Origin: a virus
IMG/VR virus record: IMGVR_UViG_3300017605_000690
Span: 1-61,479 of that record
Strand: one strand, 5' to 3'
Length of the DNA stretch: 61,479 nt
A program made the position numbers and the translations under genes. How positions within the stretch are numbered: position 1 is the first letter of the stretch; each line of letters begins with the position of its first letter. Of the stretch, positions 6,102 through 13,611 are shown piece by piece. Below the pieces are notes generated by a model, which was not told where the DNA came from, ran no database searches, and worked only from the letters and a program-made list of their open reading frames with translations.

Positions 6102-7808
6102 TTATAGCTCCACAGCTTCGATTACGCCAACCCAATTCTTGGCATTGCCCGACAAAAAGTTCGCGACGACATCGAACACAGCGTCAGAGAATCCGCCCAC
6201 GTTCAAACGGTCGGGCGCGCTCGTAGCTTGTGTCGACGTCATCGCAGCGATGTCGATGCACACGAGCTTCGACTTCGGCGAGCGAGCCTTAAGCTTCGCC
6301 CACTCAGCCATCATGCCTGTTGTGTTGCTGTAATAGTGCCCCGCCCACGACTCGTTATCGCTCACGAAGATGACGATGTCAGGGTTGAGCTTGCGCTTGT
6401 TTAGCTCGATGAGCGGGAGCTCGCACTGAGTTCCGCCGCCGCCGAGCTGGGCCAGGCGCGTTGCGAAGTTCATGACGCTCGCTTCTTTTGTAACCTCGGC
6501 TACAAAACAGCGCGTGTCGAAGGGCAGAACAATGCTCTTTTTCGAGCGCTTCACGAGCGCGGCCGTGAACAGCGCCGCTGCGTCCACGTAGCGCACTTTC
6601 GTCGTTTGTCCGGGACGGTTACCGGTGATGGGACTCGACATCGACCCGGACACGTCGAGGCACAGAGCAACGTTCCCGTCGAGATAGGGCACGTTCTCGA
6701 GCGCGTGTTCCATCGCTTGCTCGAGGGCAGCGACGATGCTCGGGGGCGTGTCAGTGTCCGCGGTTGGCGCGGAGAAACGCCAAACATCGGGCGCCTTGGA
6801 CAAATCAGAGACTGCCTTGAACGCGCTCATGATCTGGTACGGGAAGGTCTTGGCCTTCTGCACCAAGTTCTTGTCGGCCAACCGCTCAGCGATCAGCTCG
6901 ACCATCGCCTGTTTGTCGAATACCCCGTGACGACGAAACGTGTTCAAGTTCTTGATAGTCATCGTCCACGACGCTCGAGACGCGACCTCCGCCCACTCGT
7001 CGTCCGACAAGTTCATCGAGTCGAGCATGCGGAAATCAACGTCAGGCACAACCCCCTCGCGCGTCTTCTTCCATGCCTCGAAGCGCTTGACCTCTTCGGG
7101 TAGCTTGGTCGCGTCATACTTGGTCGTGATGATCGTGCCCGCGTGCTCGTCGAGGATGTACGGCAGACCGTGCTTCTTCTGCCGCTCAGTGATCGCCCAG
7201 AGCATGACCTTGTCGATCTCCCCGCTCTTCGTGCGGGGCGTGCAGAGCTTCGTCTCGTCGCCGATCAAGTACCCGTACATCGCCCGCTGTGTCTCGCTCA
7301 ACGTCGAGGGACGAATCGTGCGAATAATATATGACAGGCTCGGTGTCTCACCGATGCTATCGCGCAGCAGCGCCATCGGATGACGCTTGTTGAGCCAGCC
7401 CTCGATCGCGCGCCGGGGGCGCGTGCCAAAAGACTTGCGGCCTGTAATCCCCGACCGAAGAATTTGGACGAAGTTACGGAGCATGCGCCCGTTATCGATC
7501 ACGTGGGCGAACGCGCGCGTGAACTCGGGCGCCTGGCGGGCGGCAAGCACAGCGAGCAAATATGCTGGCATGTCTTTGAGCTTGCCCTGTTGACGCGCGT
7601 ACGTGGCCGCTTGAGCAATGAATCTTGAGTCGAGCTGCTCACATAGTTTCTTGATGTCGTCTAACTGTTCGGTCGCCGTCGTGTAGTAAGTGCTGCCGAA
7701 GAAGCCAGTGGCGGCGTACTGGGCGAGTTGTTCTTTGGCTGAGTAGCTGTACGCGCTACCGCCTGCTTTGTTGGGTGTGACGCGTGGCTGTAAAAGGGTA
7801 TTGTCCAC
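6102..7808 (-). CDS. rsr: Ro60 / TROVE-domain RNA-binding protein (Rsr)
   Basis: About 568 residues. The TROVE HEAT-repeat ring is recognisable from NKAGG, MPAYLLAVLAARQ, VIDNGRMLRNFVQILRSG and TGRKSFGT motifs. A C-terminal von Willebrand A domain has the MIDAS motif DVSGSMS near residue 384, a GGGGTQ Thr site and a VSDNESW Asp site. Ro60 is a ring that binds Y RNAs on its outer face and misfolded or structured RNA in its hole; in Deinococcus it works with PNPase in RNA decay and with rRNA maturation. The frame stays open to 7988, but upstream codons lie in the divergent intergenic region. I prefer GTG 7808 (alternative TTG 7844). The Y RNA-like array directly downstream on the same strand is the expected partner. 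Confidence 0.9.
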   Translation of the reverse strand: MDNTLLQPRVTPNKAGGSAYSYSAKEQLAQYAATGFFGSTYYTTATEQLDDIKKLCEQLDSRFIAQAATYARQQGKLKDMPAYLLAVLAARQAPEFTRAFAHVIDNGRMLRNFVQILRSGITGRKSFGTRPRRAIEGWLNKRHPMALLRDSIGETPSLSYIIRTIRPSTLSETQRAMYGYLIGDETKLCTPRTKSGEIDKVMLWAITERQKKHGLPYILDEHAGTIITTKYDATKLPEEVKRFEAWKKTREGVVPDVDFRMLDSMNLSDDEWAEVASRASWTMTIKNLNTFRRHGVFDKQAMVELIAERLADKNLVQKAKTFPYQIMSAFKAVSDLSKAPDVWRFSAPTADTDTPPSIVAALEQAMEHALENVPYLDGNVALCLDVSGSMSSPITGNRPGQTTKVRYVDAAALFTAALVKRSKKSIVLPFDTRCFVAEVTKEASVMNFATRLAQLGGGGTQCELPLIELNKRKLNPDIVIFVSDNESWAGHYYSNTTGMMAEWAKLKARSPKSKLVCIDIAAMTSTQATSAPDRLNVGGFSDAVFDVVANFLSGNAKNWVGVIEAVEL

Positions 7809-7828
7809 AGTCCCAACTCTGGGATAAT
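7801..7828 (+). promoter_or_regulatory. candidate sigma70-type promoter for the 7891-10187 operon
   Basis: TTGTCC (7801-7806) and GATAAT (7823-7828) are separated by 16 bp, with the first gene starting about 60 bp downstream. The -35 box is a 4/6 match and the -10 box 5/6. It overlaps the presumed start of the divergent Ro60 gene. Seen by eye only. Confidence 0.45.
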
Positions 7829-7890
7829 GTGGCGAAATGCGCAAGTCCCTCTTACATGCGTGGTACTTTTTCGCGTAGGATGATCCAACA

Positions 7891-8112
7891 ATGAAAGCAA
7901 TCGAGGTCTTGACACCGCTCATTCTTGAATTGTTCGACGACGACGTGACAGTTAGGCTGCGGGGACAACAAATCGTCGACGCGCTCAACTACATCAAACC
8001 TGACTGGATCTGGTTTACGTTGGGAACTTTGCTCGCAGACGATAAGATACAAGTCGAGGGCAAGTACAATCCTATGATTCCTGTGGCTGATCAGACATGG
8101 AGGCTCGCGTGA
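7891..8112 (+). CDS. small protein, unknown
   Basis: A 73-residue protein that opens a run of nine tightly coupled plus-strand genes. AGGATGAT lies about 10 bases before the ATG. A helical protein with acidic patch ELFDDD and a possible winged-helix-like pattern, but no firm match. It is divergent from the Ro60 gene. Confidence 0.65.
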   Translation: MKAIEVLTPLILELFDDDVTVRLRGQQIVDALNYIKPDWIWFTLGTLLADDKIQVEGKYNPMIPVADQTWRLA

Positions 8113-8330
8113 CGACGCTATTCAAACAAGCACCAAGGGTCGAGGGTGAAGGCCCAGTCGCAGTACATCGTGCGAAGCCAGAGGACATAATCATCGCGAG
8201 CACGACGTACCGTGGGCAGACACAACACATTTATCTGACTGAGCACATGGCCGCGAAACTAGTTGTCGTGCTCGCGTTCATGATCGGATTACCAATCGCG
8301 AACAAAGTACTAAAAGCGGTGAAGATGTGA
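8109..8330 (+). CDS. small protein with C-terminal hydrophobic segment
   Basis: A 73-residue protein. GTG 8109 is preceded by GGAGG at ideal spacing and overlaps the upstream stop, so I prefer it over ATG 8097. The last 25 residues (KLVVVLAFMIGLPIANKV) look like one membrane or amphipathic helix. Function unknown. Confidence 0.6.
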   Translation: MTTLFKQAPRVEGEGPVAVHRAKPEDIIIASTTYRGQTQHIYLTEHMAAKLVVVLAFMIGLPIANKVLKAVKM

Positions 8331-8515
8331 CTGAACTCGAAAAACTCAGGGCCGAGGTTTACCAACTACGTGCCGACCTACGAGTTGCGGCCGTTGTAAT
8401 CGATCTCGCCTACGGGATACTGGACGCGAAGGGCTTCGAAGCAGTTGAGCGAGCGAAGGCGGGGCTCAAAGCGTATATCGTCGATCAGATCGAGAACGGG
8501 GGGCATAAACGGTGA
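8327..8515 (+). CDS. small coiled-coil protein
   Basis: A 62-residue protein with a GTG start that overlaps the previous stop as GTGA. The N-terminal 25 residues show Leu heptads (ELEKLRAEVYQLRADLRVA). Unknown function; coupled to its neighbours. Confidence 0.6.
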   Translation: MTELEKLRAEVYQLRADLRVAAVVIDLAYGILDAKGFEAVERAKAGLKAYIVDQIENGGHKR

Positions 8516-8826
8516 GTGACGAAGAAGTCGAAGAAGTACTCAAGCACGTACGCGAGCTCGTCGCGCGCAACCAACGCTTGCTGCTCGAGAACACGAGACT
8601 GTGCGAGCAGGTCAACAGCGACGACGACGCGAAGGTGTTGATTCGCGAGTTCCGTACTCAGTGCCGCGAGCTACTCGATCGCATTATCCAGATGCGAACG
8701 CTGCTCAAGGAATATGACAGAGAGGACTGGCGCGATCCATTCAGCATAGAAGTGCCAGTACTCTCTCGCGACGGCATGGACGAACTACTGGCCGACATGC
8801 AGGCGTTGCTCGAGGGGGAAGACTGA
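8512..8826 (+). CDS. charged coiled-coil protein
   Basis: A 104-residue protein with a GTG start overlapping the previous stop by 4 nt. Very rich in Glu, Asp and Arg, with heptads through most of its length. It may pair with the short coiled-coil protein just upstream. No recognisable domain. Confidence 0.6.
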   Translation: MSDEEVEEVLKHVRELVARNQRLLLENTRLCEQVNSDDDAKVLIREFRTQCRELLDRIIQMRTLLKEYDREDWRDPFSIEVPVLSRDGMDELLADMQALLEGED

Positions 8827-9071
8827 TGGCATTCGGACCAGGACGTTACGATGATCTCTGCACTTACGTGCTCGAAGAGTCAGGCGGAGAGGTCGTGATC
8901 GTCGCAGTGATCAACGGCAAACGCGGCAATGGCATCTCGCACCAAGCAAAAATGCGCAGAGACATCGACCCGATCGATTTCATGATGGCGCAGGCACAAG
9001 CGTTCCGCGAAGCAGCCGACCAGCTACAGGCAGAAGTGAGACGTGCGCGACAACAGAAACGGGGGAACTGA
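8826..9071 (+). CDS. small protein, unknown
   Basis: An 81-residue protein starting at the last base of the upstream stop codon. It has a short beta segment (EEVVIVAVINGKR-like) and a helical basic C-terminus. The next gene starts inside its stop as TGATG. No family recognised. Confidence 0.6.
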   Translation: MAFGPGRYDDLCTYVLEESGGEVVIVAVINGKRGNGISHQAKMRRDIDPIDFMMAQAQAFREAADQLQAEVRRARQQKRGN

Positions 9072-9250
9072 TGACACGCGAACTCGAAATCGCCCTACGT
9101 CACGCACGTCAGGGCAAGAACGTACCCGCCCGCATGGAGGCTGCACTCGTACTCGCCGCCGAGGTCGAGCGCTTGCACAACACACTCGCGATCTTGTGTC
9201 AAGTGGAACAAGTGTCGGCACGTGCGATACGTGAGGTACTCGGTGCCTAG
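9071..9250 (+). CDS. 59-residue helical protein
   Basis: Starts at ATG 9071 inside TGATG and runs 59 codons to TAG at 9248-9250. It is almost fully helical (ELEIALRHARQGK, then AALVLAAEVERL). It fills the only gap in this coupled operon. Unknown function. Confidence 0.55.
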   Translation: MTRELEIALRHARQGKNVPARMEAALVLAAEVERLHNTLAILCQVEQVSARAIREVLGA

Positions 9251-9548
9251 AGAGACCATCTATTGGGACAAGCAGCTCAAACCCATGACGGGGGGCAAGT
9301 GGAACCTAGCATCCACCAATCCCGAATACCGGCGCGTGGCCGAGTACACCAAGGGTAACCTACGCGTGCTCACCGAGTGGCTTGGGCTCGTACACTCACA
9401 TGACGAGCAGAACCGACCGCTGATTTTCCGTACGTGCGTGTACATCGACGGCGACCTGGACGAGATAGCGGCTTGGTACGCGGACGAGGCAGAGGCAACG
9501 GCGGGGCATGTCGTGGAGTGCTTGAAGCGAAAAGGTAAGGTCAAGTGA
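9243..9548 (+). CDS. small phage protein, unknown
   Basis: About 101 residues from GTG 9243 (VPRETIYWDKQLKP), which has AGG at good spacing and overlaps the upstream gene by 8 nt. An in-frame GTG also occurs at 9222. A YTKGNLRVLTEWLG segment and an acidic DGDLDEIAAWYADEAE helix are visible. No known family. Confidence 0.6.
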   Translation: MPRETIYWDKQLKPMTGGKWNLASTNPEYRRVAEYTKGNLRVLTEWLGLVHSHDEQNRPLIFRTCVYIDGDLDEIAAWYADEAEATAGHVVECLKRKGKVK

Positions 9549-9892
9549 CTGATTACTCGTTCATGTCCGACTTCGCGGCTGGCGTTATGGTCGCAGGCTC
9601 GACCGCATGCATCGAGGTCTTCCTGCGACTGCGAGGCACGCACAAGCACAAGCGCACAGTGATTGCTGCGCTCGGCTATCTCGTGATGGCAGCCGCTCAC
9701 AACGCTCTACGTGCATCGGGCTTCGAGGCTTTTCGGGCTTGGGCGCTCGAGGGTACCGTGTTCGTGCTCATCGGCGGTCTCTTGACCTGGCAGGGGCGCC
9801 AAAAACTGAGAGCTCGAGAAGCGGAAGTGCTCGCCCAGATCGCTGCATTCGAAGCCGAGTGGGAGGCCCGACGTGCTCCGAGTAACGATTGA
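9545..9892 (+). CDS. putative holin-like membrane protein
   Basis: A 115-residue protein with a GTG start overlapping the previous stop. Hydrophobic stretches lie near residues 8-26, 40-57 and 66-83, followed by a charged helical C-terminus rich in Glu and Arg. Small size, two or three membrane segments and a charged tail fit holins, which make holes in the inner membrane for lysis. The amidase-fold gene lies 5 kb away, so the link to lysis is only inferred. Confidence 0.45.
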   Translation: MTDYSFMSDFAAGVMVAGSTACIEVFLRLRGTHKHKRTVIAALGYLVMAAAHNALRASGFEAFRAWALEGTVFVLIGGLLTWQGRQKLRAREAEVLAQIAAFEAEWEARRAPSND

Positions 9893-10187
9893 GCTGGTGC
9901 CCCTCGGCGACGAGACACGCGCTCGTGTTATCGGCACGGGCAAGATATGGAACGACGGCACGTCCGATGAACGGCCCATTTACGGCAACTACGAGGGCGT
10001 GATCGATGGGCGCAAAATACGCGTCGAAGGGCACGAGCGCTCACACGGGGTGTGGGCGCTTTTACTCGCGGCCATCTCCGAACTGCATCGCCCCCGCGCG
10101 AAGGTCTCCGAAATATCTCCGAACACTGAGGGGAATCAGGGGGAATCAGGAGAACCTGGAAGCAATGACGAGCGACATATTCGGTAA
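9873..10187 (+). CDS. conserved phage protein, unknown
   Basis: A 104-residue protein with a GTG start that overlaps the membrane-protein gene by 20 nt. An IELVPLGDE start and an IWNDGTSD motif recall a widespread small phage family (LGD-E followed by G-x-IWNDGTG) of unknown function. It is the last gene of the operon, and its 3' end contains one arm of a long inverted repeat. Confidence 0.65.
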   Translation: MLRVTIELVPLGDETRARVIGTGKIWNDGTSDERPIYGNYEGVIDGRKIRVEGHERSHGVWALLLAAISELHRPRAKVSEISPNTEGNQGESGEPGSNDERHIR

Positions 10188-10283
10188 CACTGCCCTGCAC
10201 TTACCCGCGGAACCTAGCGAAATCACGGGATTTTGGTTTTGGGCTATGCTAGGGAGTGTCCCTAATATGTCGCTCGTTCATTG
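10163..10283. repeat. 19-bp imperfect inverted repeat beside the integrase
   Basis: CAATG-ACGAGCGACATATT (10163-10181) is repeated inverted at 10264-10283, with a 14-bp perfect core and one extra base in the right arm. The 82-bp centre is AT-richer and holds a second short hairpin (TAGGGA GTG TCCCTA, 10249-10263) and a TATGCT box. It lies between the end of the plus-strand operon and the 3' end of integrase 1, where attP or recombinase arm sites are often found. Confidence 0.55.
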
Positions 10284-10300
10284 TCAACAGTTCCGCATAC

Positions 10301-11416
10301 TTACGCCGCTGCGATTTCTGAACTCTTCAATATCTCCGGCGCCTCGAGCACGGCTACCGCGTCTGTCTTGCTCGACCCCGCCAGATGCATGTACCGCTGA
10401 GTCACGGACAGGTCGTGATGTCCTGCCAAGTCCTTGATCACGTGCGCGGGTACATTGCGCAGAGCGAGGTGACTGCAGAACGTGTGACGTAGCTTGTGCA
10501 CGTAGCCTTTGACCTCGAGGCTCGCTGCGCGTTCGCAGTCCGCAAGCCAATCAGAAAGCACGTTGCGCGTTGCGTCTGGGAAGATCCTCGTCGTGCCCTT
10601 TGCCCAGATTGCGAGAAGCGCTGCGCGTAGTCGTTTCGTCATCGGTACGCGCCTCGATTTGCCGCTCTTTGGTAGCTTCACGTGTCCCCTCCACACCGCA
10701 CGCTGGATGTGAATCTCGTTACGCGTGAAGTCGATATCGCCACGTTCGAGGCCCACCATCTCGCCCGCACGCAATCCTGCGTCCGAGCCCAACAACACCA
10801 TCGCGAGATGCCCGTCACCCGCCGCGAGCAAGATCGCATCGAGCGCAGGTCGCTCGTAGAACGTCATGAGCGGCGGTTCCTCAGGCACGAGCACGATCTT
10901 GCACGGCATCTTCCAGATGTCCTCGACCTCCACGGCGTAGTGAAGGCACGCACTCAACGTACCAAGTACGTTGTTCGTGTGCGTGGGGCTCTGATCCATC
11001 AATGCGGCTTTCAGACGCTCAACCTGCTTCGTTGTGATGTCGCTCAGCCGAAGTGCCCCGAGTGTGGGAATGAGCCACTTGCGGAAATGACTCTTCTTAC
11101 TGCTGATACCACTTGGTGACTGGCGTGCTGCCTTGCATGCAGTGATGTACGTGTCCTCGTAGATGGACAACGCACTGCCTGTCTTGACTTTTGGCTGATC
11201 ACCCTTCTCGAACTTCTTGATCACCTCCGCTCGGCGTTTCAGCGCCCACTTGACCGCTTCTTCGTACGTGGGCTTCGCAGGCCGAGCTCGGCGGCGTTCC
11301 TCGTACACGGTCCCGTCAGGGCGTGTGATGAAAAAGTGATACTCCCATGCCTCCTCTGCTTGCTTACGTGGGTCTTTCGAACGGGACTTGTAGGGTCGAA
11401 CGTAAAAGTCACTCAC
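10301..11416 (-). CDS. int: tyrosine recombinase, integrase 1
   Basis: A 371-residue phage integrase. It has an N-terminal DNA-binding part, a core-binding SAM-like region (THTNNVLGTLSACLHYAVE) and a complete catalytic set: Arg in SDAGLRAGEMV near residue 214, Lys in KSGKSRRVPM, HKLRHTF near 306, GHHDL, and Tyr in QRYMHL near 343. It breaks and rejoins attP and attB through a 3'-phosphotyrosine. The start overlaps the upstream excisionase-like gene as ATGA, so the two are made together. A second recombinase lies just upstream. Confidence 0.9.
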   Translation of the reverse strand: MSDFYVRPYKSRSKDPRKQAEEAWEYHFFITRPDGTVYEERRRARPAKPTYEEAVKWALKRRAEVIKKFEKGDQPKVKTGSALSIYEDTYITACKAARQSPSGISSKKSHFRKWLIPTLGALRLSDITTKQVERLKAALMDQSPTHTNNVLGTLSACLHYAVEVEDIWKMPCKIVLVPEEPPLMTFYERPALDAILLAAGDGHLAMVLLGSDAGLRAGEMVGLERGDIDFTRNEIHIQRAVWRGHVKLPKSGKSRRVPMTKRLRAALLAIWAKGTTRIFPDATRNVLSDWLADCERAASLEVKGYVHKLRHTFCSHLALRNVPAHVIKDLAGHHDLSVTQRYMHLAGSSKTDAVAVLEAPEILKSSEIAAA

Positions 11417-11685
11417 TTGCGTACCTCACTTGTCCCGCGACTCGCTAGGTCGAGCCATTGTGCCAGAGCGTGCGCGCTCCACAATACTCGACGCGAGCTT
11501 CCCAGCTTTAGCGGCGCGGGTAGTTGATTTTTGGCGTGCATCTGTCGCACGGCTTTTACCGAGCAACGCAGGATGCCCGCGAGATCCTGAACAGTCAGAA
11601 GTTGCGGAAGTTCTAGTTTGCGGGTTGACTCGAGTTCAACGAGTCGTCGTTGCATTGCGATGTAGTCTTCGTGCTTGACTCGCAT
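11413..11685 (-). CDS. excisionase / MerR-type HTH protein
   Basis: A 90-residue protein with helical N-terminus and a winged HTH of the AlpA/excisionase type: LLTVQDLAGILRCSVKAVRQ, then a strand with LGSSRRVLWS and a final helix. Such proteins bend attachment-site DNA and direct integrases towards excision. Its 5' end overlaps the tail of recombinase 2 by 73 nt and its stop overlaps the start of integrase 1. Confidence 0.75.
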   Translation of the reverse strand: MRVKHEDYIAMQRRLVELESTRKLELPQLLTVQDLAGILRCSVKAVRQMHAKNQLPAPLKLGSSRRVLWSAHALAQWLDLASRGTSEVRK

Positions 11686-12755
11686 AGCTTCATCGACGGC
11701 ATCTTCGCGATCGCGCTCTTGAGCGTGCGTTTGCTCGCGTGGCCGTACACTTGCCGAACCATCGTGATATCGGCGTGGCCGAGCAGATCGGCACAGTCCT
11801 CGAGCGACACGCCTGCGTTCCTCAGCAATGAACAGAACGTGCGGCGAAGGTCGTTGAACGTGAGCCGGTGCGGGAGCTCGTCATCGTTGAGCTTGGCGCG
11901 CGCGCGTTTCCAGGCGAGCATGAGATCTCTGTTGCCCGAGCCCCACTCGCTGAATAACGGCTCGCCATTCTTGGCAGCCTGTACGCGCCGCGCGAAGATC
12001 GGCAGAACGTTGTCGTTCAAGTCGAGGGTGCGCTCGCTCTGCTCAGTCTTGAGCGTGACTTCGTCGAGTTCTTCGACGCGGACCGTACGCTTGCGGAGGT
12101 CAACACGAGCACGTGTGAGTGTAAGCAGCTCACGGCGGCGCACGCCCAAGTTCACGTAGATCATGACGTCGTCGCGGCGCGTCGGGCACACTTCGGCGAG
12201 TAGCGCCTGAACGTGCTCGGCGGATTCGAGCCACGTGCAGCCCGGCTTGTAGAAGTGCTTGCGGCGCACGAAACCAGCGACCTTGAGACCTGACACGTCA
12301 CAGCCCGCGAGACGTAGTGCCTGACGCAGTACACGATGTTCCTTCTGGATCGTGTGCCGGTCGGCTTTCTCGATCAGGCGCTTGTCCGTGTACCTCTCGA
12401 GCATGGCCAGGTCGACGCTCGTGCAGGCGGTCTTCTCGCCGAGCAGGCGCAACAGGTGCTTCGACCTGTCCGTGTGAAAGCGGACAGTGTTGGGCTTGGC
12501 ACCGACACGCACATCGTGCGCGGCGAGCAAAGAGAACGCGCCCTCGAGCGTGCACACATTGACGATTACGGCGTCGACGGGGGCGGCTGCACGGACGCGC
12601 TCAATCTCACGTGCAGCGTTGAGGGCCGCTTTCCAGTCTGTCTGATGTGTCGTTGTCTCGTAGCGTTTGCCGAGATAGTCGTATCCCCAGAATACGTAGA
12701 CCTTACAGCCTCTTCGCAGTCTTAGTCTTTTTTCGAGCGGCGACCTTTTGTACAT
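11613..12755 (-). CDS. tyrosine recombinase 2 (His-to-Asn in box II)
   Basis: About 380 residues from ATG 12755 (MYKRSPLEKRLRLRRG), with a further-upstream frame extension that I discard because it lies inside the nucleotidase gene. The catalytic core has Arg in NLGVRRREL near residue 205, a KTEQSERTL loop, NDLRRTFCS near 299, LLGHAD, and Tyr in RQVYGHAS near 336. The usual His of HxxR is Asn here. It is divergent from integrase 1 and has a different N-terminus. It may catalyse a second reaction, control direction of integration, or be a relic. It is translated just before the excisionase. Confidence 0.8.
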   Translation of the reverse strand: MYKRSPLEKRLRLRRGCKVYVFWGYDYLGKRYETTTHQTDWKAALNAAREIERVRAAAPVDAVIVNVCTLEGAFSLLAAHDVRVGAKPNTVRFHTDRSKHLLRLLGEKTACTSVDLAMLERYTDKRLIEKADRHTIQKEHRVLRQALRLAGCDVSGLKVAGFVRRKHFYKPGCTWLESAEHVQALLAEVCPTRRDDVMIYVNLGVRRRELLTLTRARVDLRKRTVRVEELDEVTLKTEQSERTLDLNDNVLPIFARRVQAAKNGEPLFSEWGSGNRDLMLAWKRARAKLNDDELPHRLTFNDLRRTFCSLLRNAGVSLEDCADLLGHADITMVRQVYGHASKRTLKSAIAKMPSMKLCESSTKTTSQCNDDSLNSSQPAN

Positions 12756-13338
12756 GAGGTTTAATCTGTTCGATTGTGGAAACGGCATCAACCTGAGGTT
12801 CCACGATCGCCAGAACATCCGCATAATTCCGCGCGACGTAGGCAGCAAAGTTCTCAAACTTCAGATTCCACGGCCGCGAGAACAAGATTCCACGCTCTGG
12901 CGTTTTGTCCATGTTGTCGAACTTGTCGTCAATGAGCCAGTCACCCTGGATCAAGTGCTTCTCGCTCGTGAAGACGATCGAGTAGTTCCGGCGGTTCAAG
13001 AAGTGATCGAGCAGCCCGTAACGCGCCTCGACCCAGTGGTTGAGCCCACGCCAGGGCGTCGTCGCGAACACAACTTTGTTATCAAAACCTAGGTGTTCGA
13101 TAAAGGATTGTGCTTGCGGGTAGTAGCCGATGAGATGCCCGATCTTGTCTTTTCTTTCGAGCATCTTGACGATGAACTCCCACTCGCTCTTCGTCAGCTC
13201 CATCGCCTCTCTGAAGTCGTACGACTTCCACGACTCAGGCGGGTTGAGCTTGCGCGCAAGCATCCGCTGCGCGAACTGATGCACGGCGGCCGCGCAGTTG
13301 AGAACTACGCCGTCACAGTCAAGTAGGATTGTTTTCAC
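12703..13338 (-). CDS. 5'(3')-deoxyribonucleotidase-like HAD phosphatase
   Basis: About 211 residues from GTG 13338, which has GAGGA at good spacing. HAD motif I is LLDCDGVV at the very start, motif II is ATTPW and motif IV is GDWLIDDK. This order is typical of NT5C-type phage and bacterial nucleotidases that dephosphorylate deoxynucleoside monophosphates and adjust dNTP pools. A Lys-rich tail of about 15 residues follows the domain and overlaps the start of recombinase 2 by 53 nt. Confidence 0.75.
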   Translation of the reverse strand: MKTILLDCDGVVLNCAAAVHQFAQRMLARKLNPPESWKSYDFREAMELTKSEWEFIVKMLERKDKIGHLIGYYPQAQSFIEHLGFDNKVVFATTPWRGLNHWVEARYGLLDHFLNRRNYSIVFTSEKHLIQGDWLIDDKFDNMDKTPERGILFSRPWNLKFENFAAYVARNYADVLAIVEPQVDAVSTIEQIKPHVQKVAARKKTKTAKRL

Positions 13339-13424
13339 CACTTCCTCACTGTCCAAATCACAACAGCCATAAACATGATGCCGAACAGCGCAACCCACAT
13401 GTTCGCAACGATGATCTCGGTCAT
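13335..13424 (-). CDS. 29-residue single-membrane-span protein
   Basis: Starts at ATG 13424, coupled as ATGA to the micro-gene before it. One hydrophobic helix (NMWVALFGIMFMAVVIWTV) is followed by Arg-Lys-Trp. It is the last of three consecutive tiny membrane proteins. Function unknown. Confidence 0.55.
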   Translation of the reverse strand: MTEIIVANMWVALFGIMFMAVVIWTVRKW

Positions 13425-13504
13425 GCGTTCGTGTCCCTTACAAAGCACAACAACAAACCACAGAGCACAACGACTAGAGACGCAGCCTCGAGCATGCCTT
13501 CCAT
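13421..13504 (-). CDS. 27-residue single-membrane-span protein
   Basis: Starts at ATG 13504, overlapping the stop of the preceding micro-gene as ATGA, and itself overlaps the next start. It has an acidic start, then a hydrophobic segment SLVVVLCGLLLCFV and a charged end. Too short for any family call. The chain of exact ATGA overlaps is the main support. Confidence 0.5.
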   Translation of the reverse strand: MEGMLEAASLVVVLCGLLLCFVRDTNA

Positions 13505-13611
13505 CACTTGTCCTTGTTCCTGAACGTCCACCAAACAAACGCTACCGAAAGCCCCGACGTACCCAGAAAACAGCCCAGAACGAACAACGCCGCTTTCATT
13601 TCCTCTGACAT
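13504..13611 (-). CDS. 35-residue single-membrane-span protein
   Basis: Starts at ATG 13611, overlapping the stop of the nuclease gene as TAATG. An acidic N-terminus (MSEEMK) is followed by one membrane helix rich in Leu, Gly and Phe and a basic end (RNKDK). First of three coupled micro-proteins. Confidence 0.55.
   Translation of the reverse strand: MSEEMKAALFVLGCFLGTSGLSVAFVWWTFRNKDK

Noticed and set aside
7809-7988. N-terminal extension of the Ro60 reading frame up to 7988
   Set aside because: The first 60 residues do not look like the TROVE family start and would overlap the divergent gene at 7891.
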